A stretch of 21,119 bases of DNA, taken from the IMG/VR virus record IMGVR_UViG_3300021960_000634, positions 1 to 21,119 of that record, one strand, 5' to 3'. The notes below the pieces were generated by a model that made no database searches, was not told the DNA's origin, and was given only the letters and a program-made list of their open reading frames with translations. This document shows positions 1 to 6,123 of the stretch, one piece after another; position 1 is the stretch's first letter; every line of letters begins with the position of its first letter. This DNA comes from a virus. The position numbers and the translations under genes were made by a program.

Positions 1-1016
1 TCATCAAATGAAAGACTGATATTCATAGATGCTGGACCATAATCCTTGACACTATCTTGAGCATCTTTCAGTGAGTTATATGGACCATCTGGTGTGAGAT
101 CGATAGACATATTCGTAAGAACCATATTCACAGGGAACTGCATAATTCTTCTCAACCCCTGTGGTTGAGCAGTAGTTAATTCGATGTCACCAGTCTCGTT
201 TACCTTACCCTCTACACGGACAATAGATGCTCGGAAATAACTTGGAACAGATAACCATCTATCTGACGTTATGTAACCACCACCAAATGCTGAAGTATCA
301 ATTGGCGGTTCTGTGGATTCTCCAAGTGTTACTTTAAATGATGCATCGGAACCAATTCCAGCAACGCTAGGATCTTTGTCACCAGCTGTTCCTGGAAGCA
401 TTGCAGTTCTTAGTGCATTAATGATATTAAAAAGTTCGTTTGATTCTTTGACATTTCTTGGAGCACACTTGAAATTAAATTGGTGTGATCTAAATGCTGC
501 TCCTCTAAATGTTGTCTCTGTATATGGGTTGAAGATCTTATTGGTTGTTAGGGCAGCGATTGTGTTGGCATCTAAGTTATCTGCTGCAATACCAAGAGCA
601 CTGTTTACAGTACCGATAGCAGCTCCAACAGCATTCATAATAAATTCTGGTTTTGCGGCACCAGCGGTTTGCTGTAAGGTGGACACTAATCTATTGATAT
701 TGGCTCCACTAGATACCTGATTGAATCCTTGGACTGCACCTAATCCAGCAGCACCAAGAGTTGCTCGTGCATACTCAGCACCATACTCTTCCTTCAATCC
801 TTGAGGAAGATATAAATAAATAGTTTGTAACAGGGATCCAGTACCGCTGGATCCAAGATTTGTATACTGATTGCCTTGAGAGCTATCGTATATTTTTAAT
901 TGTAGGTAATCTACAACTGTTGTTTGATATGTATCGGAACTTGATATGGATTCACTATTACCTGAACCACCAGGAACAGCGATTGGTAATGATCTTGGGA
1001 AAACTAGAGTTGCCAT
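1..1016 (-). CDS. gp48: Baseplate tail-tube cap protein gp48-like (3' end outside window)
   Basis: The minus-strand frame is open from the ATG at 1016 to the window edge, about 338 residues, starting MATLVFPRSLPIAVPGG. In T4, gp48 caps the baseplate and starts the tail tube. Two stretches resemble T4 gp48: a core block APRNVKESNELFNIINALRT (T4 has TPRSTEDLMAIINIYQYF at the matching place) and a C-terminal block ending SMNISLSFD (T4: FTLEITMREI). T4 gp48 is 364 aa, so probably only the last few residues are missing. The N-terminal third is Ser/Gly-rich, and an Ala-rich segment follows. The start codon abuts that of gp4 on the other strand, so its promoter must lie inside gp4. No clear Shine-Dalgarno precedes it. 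Identification rests on these motifs and on the neighbouring baseplate genes. Confidence 0.8.
   Translation of the reverse strand, partial: MATLVFPRSLPIAVPGGSGNSESISSSDTYQTTVVDYLQLKIYDSSQGNQYTNLGSSGTGSLLQTIYLYLPQGLKEEYGAEYARATLGAAGLGAVQGFNQVSSGANINRLVSTLQQTAGAAKPEFIMNAVGAAIGTVNSALGIAADNLDANTIAALTTNKIFNPYTETTFRGAAFRSHQFNFKCAPRNVKESNELFNIINALRTAMLPGTAGDKDPSVAGIGSDASFKVTLGESTEPPIDTSAFGGGYITSDRWLSVPSYFRASIVRVEGKVNETGDIELTTAQPQGLRRIMQFPVNMVLTNMSIDLTPDGPYNSLKDAQDSVKDYGPASMNISLSFD
811..818 (+). promoter_or_regulatory. Candidate T4-type late promoter for the gp4 operon
   Basis: This is a perfect TATAAATA octamer on the plus strand, inside the oppositely oriented gp48 gene and about 200 nt before gp4. 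There is no intergenic space before gp4, so a promoter inside gp48 is expected. The long spacing differs from the 26-29 nt seen elsewhere in the window, and the octamer also encodes part of gp48, so chance is possible. Confidence 0.4.
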
Positions 1017-1460
1017 ATGACACAGAAAAGTTATTCGGGACGATTCAAACCCAGCAACCCAGGTAAATACAAAGGGGATCCTACAAACATTATTTATCGT
1101 AGTTTGTGGGAAAGAAAATTTATGGTGTGGTGTGATCTAAATCAAAATGTTTTGGAGTGGGGTAGTGAAGAAATTGTCATCCCTTATATCAGTCCAGTCG
1201 ATAATAAAATTCATCGGTATTTCCCTGATTTTTATGTTAGGGTTAGAACCCGCGAAGGGGGGAACGCGAAGTATATTGTTGAGGTTAAACCAAGTAAGCA
1301 ATGTGCAGAACCCAAAAGACAGAAAAAGATTACTAAACGTTATCTCACAGAAGTCTCTACCTATGCGGTAAATCAAGCGAAGTGGAAGTCTGCAAAGGAA
1401 TATTGTGATGACAGAAGAATGAAGTTCATCGTTCTTACAGAGAAGGAACTCAAGGTATGA
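1017..1460 (+). CDS. gp4: Head completion nuclease gp4
   Basis: This 147-residue protein resembles T4 gp4 (also called gp50/65), which acts on packaged heads before tail joining. It opens with SGRFKPSNPGKYKGDPTNI and continues YRSLWERKF, both close to T4 (PGRFTPKNVNKYKGD, YRSSWERSF). The later block HRYFPDFYV followed by YIVEVKPSKQ is a PD-(D/E)XK nuclease signature with D71, E89 and K91 as likely metal and catalytic residues. The length is normal for the family. The ATG at 1017 touches the divergent gp48 start. The stop overlaps the next start as ATGA at 1457-1460, so translation is probably coupled. Confidence 0.9.
   Translation: MTQKSYSGRFKPSNPGKYKGDPTNIIYRSLWERKFMVWCDLNQNVLEWGSEEIVIPYISPVDNKIHRYFPDFYVRVRTREGGNAKYIVEVKPSKQCAEPKRQKKITKRYLTEVSTYAVNQAKWKSAKEYCDDRRMKFIVLTEKELKV
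1091..1098 (-). promoter_or_regulatory. Candidate late promoter for gp48 inside gp4
   Basis: Read on the minus strand this is GATAAATA, one mismatch from the late consensus TATAAATA, about 75 nt before the gp48 start at 1016. It lies in the gp4 coding region, which is where any gp48 promoter must be. Support is a single motif match. Confidence 0.35.
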
Positions 1461-1912
1461 GTTTGTTTGAAGACATAAAATCTCTTGCGGGTACTAGGTC
1501 CCAGAAGAAAAGTTGGTGGCGTAGTCAGTTAACCTATGCCTTGGAAGCAGGTGTACCTCAGATTGGAACGATGGTGTTCTTTAGATACAAGGCATCCTTT
1601 GGTGAGAAGATGCAGTATTGGGACAAGTATCCTCTGGTCTATATCTTAGGTGAGGATGGGACTCATTTTTGGGGTTCCAATTTACATTATCTGGAACCTG
1701 GATCCCGTGCTGCACTAGGCGAACAGTTGTTCGGTGGGAACATTAACGTTCCTCCTCAAACTCTCCATAAATATTTACGATCAAATATATTATCTCCAAC
1801 ATTTGTAGTCCCAAATTCTGAGTGGAATGATGTAGGTTTAATACCCTGTGAGCAATTTGTGACGACTGTAAATGGTAGACACATAGAAGTACCATCGAGA
1901 ATCGTTTACTGA
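1457..1912 (+). CDS. Conserved phage protein between gp4 and the gp54-like gene
   Basis: This is a 151-residue soluble protein without a membrane segment. The N-terminus is short and basic (RSQKKSWWRSQL). A compact domain carries MQYWDKYPLVYILGE and then FWGSNLHYLEPGSRAALG, a pattern (tyrosine-rich strand, then NLHYL.P..R) that I associate with a family of small proteins in marine T4-like phages, without a firm function. In T4 the gene after gp4 is gp53, a baseplate wedge protein, but I see no gp53 similarity, so synteny alone does not justify that name. It overlaps gp4 by ATGA and the next gene by TGATG, so it belongs to the same structural operon. A virion or tail-assembly role is inferred from context only. 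Confidence 0.7.
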   Translation: MSLFEDIKSLAGTRSQKKSWWRSQLTYALEAGVPQIGTMVFFRYKASFGEKMQYWDKYPLVYILGEDGTHFWGSNLHYLEPGSRAALGEQLFGGNINVPPQTLHKYLRSNILSPTFVVPNSEWNDVGLIPCEQFVTTVNGRHIEVPSRIVY

Positions 1913-2745
1913 TGTCAGTTTCATTCACCAGATTTAAAGAACTTGTAGCGACAGGAGCATTAGAACCAGCACGTTCTAATATGTTCACTGTCACCATTGA
2001 GTTGCCGCCATTTTTGCGCGATTCAATGATGGATTTTGGTGGATACCAACAATACTATGAAGCAATTGATTATTTTGCTGATCAGGTAACCATCCCATCA
2101 CGAAACCTGATGACTGGTGAGGTTACTAACTTTGGTACGATGAGGAGATATGGTACACAGCAGACACCACAAGATCTGAACATTCAGTTCATCGTAACAA
2201 AGAATATGTTCCATAGATACTTGTTTGATCGTTGGATCAATGGGGTATCTAGAGATAGTGAGAATAGAACACAGTTTTACGATAACTACGTCTCAGATAT
2301 TATCATTACCAAGTGGGAACCTGGCGGTAACACTGTAGTAAAAACTAGAGAAGGAAAGGTTAGACTGAATAAAATTACTGCTCAATGGAGAGCAGTGGGT
2401 TGCTTCCCATATAATGTTAGTACCTTGACATTCAGTAATGATCAGACTCAACTGATGAAACTGGATGTTCAGTTCTACATTGAAAGAATTCGTATGGGAA
2501 CCACCGTTAAGTACAATGGTGATTGGACTAATGAAGTTGTAACGGAACTTACTTCTGGTGGAGCACCAAGGGTAACACAATCGGCAAGTCCTGGACCAGT
2601 TGCATCGTCTCCAAGTTCTAATGATGGCAGAGCTGGATCTGCAGCAGTTATTGATGCTGCTAGTGGTGTAAGTCGTATGGTTGAAGCTGGATTACCATAC
2701 GTCGGAAGAAACGTTGGACCACTGGCAAGGTGGGATGGTATCTGA
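1912..2745 (+). CDS. Baseplate-tail tube protein, gp54-like (T4 tube fold)
   Basis: This is a 277-residue protein. Near the start it has ARSNMFTVTIELPP, matching the RSNMFSVVF start of T4 gp54, the baseplate-tube junction protein. A tube-like pattern follows: FADQVTIPSRNL, then QDLNIQFIVTKNMFHRYLFDRWI, and a closing strand pair GCFPYNVSTLTFSNDQTQLMKLDVQF (split here for clarity: GCFPYNVSTLTF, LMKLDVQF). The approximate order is tube domain in residues 18-200, then a Ser/Gly/Pro-rich tail. It starts at the TGATG overlap with the previous gene. T4 gp54 is slightly longer at 320 aa. A gp19-type tube paralogue is an alternative, but the position among baseplate genes favours the junction protein. 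Confidence 0.65.
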   Translation: MSVSFTRFKELVATGALEPARSNMFTVTIELPPFLRDSMMDFGGYQQYYEAIDYFADQVTIPSRNLMTGEVTNFGTMRRYGTQQTPQDLNIQFIVTKNMFHRYLFDRWINGVSRDSENRTQFYDNYVSDIIITKWEPGGNTVVKTREGKVRLNKITAQWRAVGCFPYNVSTLTFSNDQTQLMKLDVQFYIERIRMGTTVKYNGDWTNEVVTELTSGGAPRVTQSASPGPVASSPSSNDGRAGSAAVIDAASGVSRMVEAGLPYVGRNVGPLARWDGI

Positions 2746-2751
2746 TTGGTG

Positions 2752-2759
2752 TCTAAATA
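2752..2759 (+). promoter_or_regulatory. Candidate late promoter for the gp26 hub operon
   Basis: TCTAAATA, one mismatch from TATAAATA, ends 27 nt before the gp26 ATG. The same spacing occurs at three perfect copies in this window. It lies in the 40-nt gap after the gp54-like stop, the only gap in this part of the cluster. Confidence 0.55.
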
Positions 2760-2785
2760 CTTACACTGAATTGGTTTTTTAAACT

Positions 2786-3490
2786 ATGCCATTGCCTACA
2801 CTGGTTGTGCCAGAATATGAGTGCAACCTTCCCAGCGGACAGATCGTAAAATATAGACCCTTCCTGGTTCGTGAAGAGAAGTTGCTTTATATTGCAATGG
2901 AATCTGGCGATCAGAAGGAGATGATCAAAGCGGTTAAAGAGATCATCAAAAATTGCACCAGTGTCAAGAAAGTTGACACACTGGCAACCTTTGAAATCGA
3001 GTATCTCTTCCTTCGTATTCGTGCAAAGTCCGTGGGTGAGATCAGTGAGTTTAGAATCACTGCACCAGATGATAATGAGACTGCAATTGATGTTGAACTT
3101 AACCTTGAAGAAGTTCAAATCTCGGTGCCAGATAATCATTCTAAGGTAATTAGAATTACCGATGATGTGACTCTGACTATGAAATATCCTTCAATCGATA
3201 CATTTGTGAAGAACAACCTTTCCGATAATCCTGGACTGGACGACATCTTTACTCTTGCTGCAGATTGTATTGAATCTATTGCAACAGGTGAAGACATTGA
3301 AGAAGCAAAGAACTACAAGAAGTCGGAACTCCTTGAATTCTTTGAAGGTATGAACTCTGGACAGTTCAGAAAGGTTCAGCAGTTCTTTGAGACTATGCCT
3401 AAACTTTCCCACACTATTGAGGTATACAATCCCAAGACTGAAGTGAAGAGTGAGGTTGTCCTTGAGGGTATGGCTGCTTTTTTCGCATAG
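2786..3490 (+). CDS. gp26: Baseplate hub assembly chaperone gp26 (T4_baseplate family)
   Basis: This acidic 234-residue protein begins MPLPTLVVPEYECNLPSG and contains KYRPFLVREEKLLYIAMESG, typical of the T4 gp26 family, which helps assemble the baseplate hub. The C-terminal half is helical (ELLEFFEGMNSGQFRKVQQF, FFETMPKLSHTIEV) and ends MAAFFA. T4 gp26 has 208 residues, so the length fits. The last codons read GCT TTT TTC GCA TAG. They form a classic -1 slippery heptamer with a GAGGG Shine-Dalgarno-like element about 9 nt upstream, so a minority of ribosomes may continue into the next frame (separate entry). It probably uses the late promoter at 2752-2759. Confidence 0.85.
   Translation: MPLPTLVVPEYECNLPSGQIVKYRPFLVREEKLLYIAMESGDQKEMIKAVKEIIKNCTSVKKVDTLATFEIEYLFLRIRAKSVGEISEFRITAPDDNETAIDVELNLEEVQISVPDNHSKVIRITDDVTLTMKYPSIDTFVKNNLSDNPGLDDIFTLAADCIESIATGEDIEEAKNYKKSELLEFFEGMNSGQFRKVQQFFETMPKLSHTIEVYNPKTEVKSEVVLEGMAAFFA
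3464..3490 (+). promoter_or_regulatory. Candidate programmed -1 ribosomal frameshift site
   Basis: The heptamer T TTT TTC lies at 3478-3484 in the phase needed for tandem -1 slippage. It is followed four bases later by the gp26 stop (3488-3490). A GAGGG element at 3464-3468 sits about 9 nt upstream, the distance at which internal Shine-Dalgarno sequences stimulate slippage in bacterial dnaX. The -1 frame is open from 3466 to the TAA at 3676 and includes the whole downstream ORF. Slippage would add RIALAHNSL and then the 55 residues of that ORF, giving a protein of about 297 residues. Confidence 0.6.
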
Positions 3491-3510
3491 CCCTTGCCCA
3501 CAATTCGTTG

Positions 3511-3678
3511 ATGAATATCTATGAAGTGAACTTTGCAATGATGCAGTATCACAAGTACAGTCTCACAGAACTAGAAAATATGATGCCGTGGGAAAGGGAT
3601 GTGTATGTGAATATGCTGATTCGATATCTTAGAGAAGAAGAAGCTCGACAAAAGCAACAACAAAGGTCGTCACTTTAA
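3511..3678 (+). CDS. Small hub-assembly ORF at gp51 position; possible frameshift extension of gp26
   Basis: From the ATG at 3511 this encodes 55 residues: MNIYEVNFAMMQYHKY, then LTELENMMPWERDVYVNM and LIRYLREEEARQKQQQRSSL. It is a charged, helical peptide. The PWERDVYVNMLI core recalls the C-terminal part of tail-assembly chaperones of other phages, which are made as frameshift fusions. T4 has gene 51 right after gene 26, but T4 gp51 is much longer, so the name rests on position only. It may be translated alone, but no good ribosome binding site precedes the ATG, which fits expression as a gp26 extension. The stop overlaps the next start (TAATG, 3676-3680). Confidence 0.65.
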   Translation: MNIYEVNFAMMQYHKYSLTELENMMPWERDVYVNMLIRYLREEEARQKQQQRSSL

Positions 3679-6119
3679 TGGCAGATACACAGGCACCACC
3701 TAAACAGGTAAAAATTAGATCCTTCCTGGCGATTCAAGATAAAGCATCGACAGGAGGGATTGGTGCTGACCCTATAAAGTCGATGACAACTGCCATCAAC
3801 AGGATGGGGTTTATCGTAGAAGATATTGGTAAACTGATAACAAGTATTACAGCGACTCAAGTGATGCCTGACTTTCAGGCAATGCAAGCAGCGCAGTTGG
3901 AACGAGACAAGAAAGCAGAGAAAGATATTGAACTGGGTGCTGATGGTAAGGACGTTGAGAAAGGTATAGACGAAAGTAAGATTGAAAAACCCAAGATGGG
4001 ATGGTTGGACAGACTGTTGCAACCATTTGTTTGGTTGGCAAAGACTGCACTAACTTGGTTCGTACTCGATTGGTTAAGTAAACCTGAGAACACACAAACC
4101 ATCAAGGTTTTTTTCAGGGTTGTGGAGGTTTGGTTTAAAACCCTAGCGAAGGTTACTTTTGCTGCGGTTGATCTTATAATGAGTGCCTTTGGGGAAAAGA
4201 ATCCCGTTATTGGTGCACTCAAATTGGTTGCTGGTATCGGTGCATTGATGCTTGCAGATAGGATACTGAAACCGTGGAAATTGATTGGTGATGTTCAAAA
4301 ATTAGGTAACTTTGTCAGTGGTTCAATTAAGAAAGGTGCGAAGGGATCTGCGGTTGCAAAAACGAGAGCGGATATTGTAAGACAGAGAGCAAAGAACATT
4401 GCTCGGATTCGTCAGATGCGAAAACTCAAGGCATTTGGCGGATCTGCTATGCGTGGTGCTGGTAGGTTCCTTAAGGGTGGTGGTTTATCTGCACTTGCTG
4501 GAGTTGGAGCAGCAGCAGGACATATGGCATCTGGATCTTCAGTTCAGGTTGCTGTAGGTGCTGGCGTTGGTGCTACTCTTGGTGGTCTTGCAATGTCAGC
4601 ACTGCTGACACCGATTCTTGGTCCTTTTGGTCCTATTGTGGGGCAATTGGTTGGATCATTTATTGGTGAAAAGATTGGTGCCTTTATGGGAGATGCGATT
4701 ACTCCTATTATTGAACCACTGAAGAGATATTTCACCGAACTTGCACTGCCTTTGTTCAATGCATTCCTGAAACCAGTTGTTGAACCATTCATTGAACTGT
4801 TTCGGGAAATACAAAAGGTATTTGGCATAATTGGCGACTTCCTCAAACCTCTGGCAGATACTGCTCTGCAGAAGATGTTTGAGTTCCTTAACTCACCAAT
4901 CATTCCTAGTCTATTTAAGAAGGTGCAGGATTGGACCGCCAGATTTATGGATATGGTCAACAATCCAACGAAGTATTTTGGTGATGTTCTGAGAAATATT
5001 GGGGACAAGGCACAAGATGTTGGTTCCGATCTCACTGCTGGTATTCAGACTGCCCTTGGCATTAATGCTGGTTTGACAGAGGCGAAGAAGAAAGAACGAG
5101 AAAAAGCAACTCAACTCGCTAATATGAAGAGTGAACTTGTGAAGGATGAGAGTGATCTTAAGTATGCTAAGGATAAACTGGCATACCTTAAGAAGGTCCA
5201 AAAAGAAAAGGGACCAGAACACCGTATTATGCTCCCACCACATCAAGATCCCTTCCACACAGTTGGTGAGAGGATTAAGATTGAAGAGCAAAATATATCA
5301 AACATCAGTAAGCGAGTTACTGACGCAAAAACAAATATTGGTATCAAAACAAAGGAACTCGCATCTGCAAAGGCACTTGTAAAATCTTACGAGGAAGCAA
5401 CTGCAGGTCAACTTGGTCCTACTACTGCTGGATCAGTCATTTTCCCCCTGCCTAAAGGTAGATATGCTGGTGGTGCTGGACAGAAATTCGGTGACAGTAG
5501 ATCCTATGGTGGTCACGCTGGTCTTGACCTGACGGAAACTCCTCCTTTTGGTAAAGATGCTCAGATTCCTGTTGTTGCTGCTATTGGTGGTACAGTTTTA
5601 AAGGAAAAATTTAACAGCAGCGTTAACTACCTTGCTGGTATGATGATCAAGGGTGAAGATGGTTATGATCAAAGATATCTCCATATGCTACCAAGTGTAA
5701 AACCTGGAGATAAAGTTTATGCTGGTCAGAGAATTGGTAAATTGCTCGACCTTGGCAGAGTTGGATATGGCACTGGTGCTACCCACTTACACTTTGAGGT
5801 CTATAAGAGTGGAAAAAGTAAGTATCTAGATCCCCGTAAGGTTTATCCAACTCTGTTTAATAGACCCAATCAACATAGAAATATAGTAAAACCTCAGACG
5901 AAACCAGCACCTGCTGCTACACCTGAAATAAATAATGGAAGAACTGCAGCAGAGACCACCGAAAAATTGAAAGAGACAGCCAGAGGAACAAGACCTGCAC
6001 CTACTGGAGCAGCGGTAGCACCTGTTGTGGTGCAACCAGTTATTAGAAGATCGAATACCAGAGGTGGTGGAACAGAGGTTATTGACCCAGTAGCAGCAAC
6101 AGGGATTAGAGGAGTTTGA
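3678..6119 (+). CDS. Tape-measure-like tail protein with C-terminal M23 peptidase
   Basis: This is an 813-residue protein. Residues 1-110 are helical and charged. Around 115-160 lies a hydrophobic region with VLDWLSKPENT, shared with the next gene. Residues 265-340 are Gly/Ala-rich and hydrophobic. Amphipathic helices follow, then a coiled coil near 465-575. Residues 590-735 form an M23 (LytM-type) endopeptidase with H613 and D617 (HAGLD), H669 (YLHM), and H703/H705 (HLHFE), so all expected zinc and catalytic residues are present. The tail after 735 is Pro/Ala-rich. Position between the gp26/gp51 region and gp27, size and helical content suggest a tape-measure or hub protein, which in T4 is gp29. 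The peptidase would open peptidoglycan during DNA injection. No direct similarity to T4 gp29 is visible. Confidence 0.75.
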   Translation: MADTQAPPKQVKIRSFLAIQDKASTGGIGADPIKSMTTAINRMGFIVEDIGKLITSITATQVMPDFQAMQAAQLERDKKAEKDIELGADGKDVEKGIDESKIEKPKMGWLDRLLQPFVWLAKTALTWFVLDWLSKPENTQTIKVFFRVVEVWFKTLAKVTFAAVDLIMSAFGEKNPVIGALKLVAGIGALMLADRILKPWKLIGDVQKLGNFVSGSIKKGAKGSAVAKTRADIVRQRAKNIARIRQMRKLKAFGGSAMRGAGRFLKGGGLSALAGVGAAAGHMASGSSVQVAVGAGVGATLGGLAMSALLTPILGPFGPIVGQLVGSFIGEKIGAFMGDAITPIIEPLKRYFTELALPLFNAFLKPVVEPFIELFREIQKVFGIIGDFLKPLADTALQKMFEFLNSPIIPSLFKKVQDWTARFMDMVNNPTKYFGDVLRNIGDKAQDVGSDLTAGIQTALGINAGLTEAKKKEREKATQLANMKSELVKDESDLKYAKDKLAYLKKVQKEKGPEHRIMLPPHQDPFHTVGERIKIEEQNISNISKRVTDAKTNIGIKTKELASAKALVKSYEEATAGQLGPTTAGSVIFPLPKGRYAGGAGQKFGDSRSYGGHAGLDLTETPPFGKDAQIPVVAAIGGTVLKEKFNSSVNYLAGMMIKGEDGYDQRYLHMLPSVKPGDKVYAGQRIGKLLDLGRVGYGTGATHLHFEVYKSGKSKYLDPRKVYPTLFNRPNQHRNIVKPQTKPAPAATPEINNGRTAAETTEKLKETARGTRPAPTGAAVAPVVVQPVIRRSNTRGGGTEVIDPVAATGIRGV

Positions 6120-6123
6120 GTAA

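Noticed and set aside
313-720. Plus-strand 135-codon open frame
   Set aside because: It is antisense to gp48, whose minus-strand frame is open over the whole region and has recognisable T4 gp48 motifs.
860-1066. 68-codon plus-strand frame across the gp48-gp4 junction
   Set aside because: It overlaps both starts in another frame and shows no family-like pattern.
4544-5035. 163-codon minus-strand frame in the M23 tape-measure-like gene
   Set aside because: It is a shadow of a long plus-strand gene with low-complexity Gly/Ala codons, and no start signal is visible.
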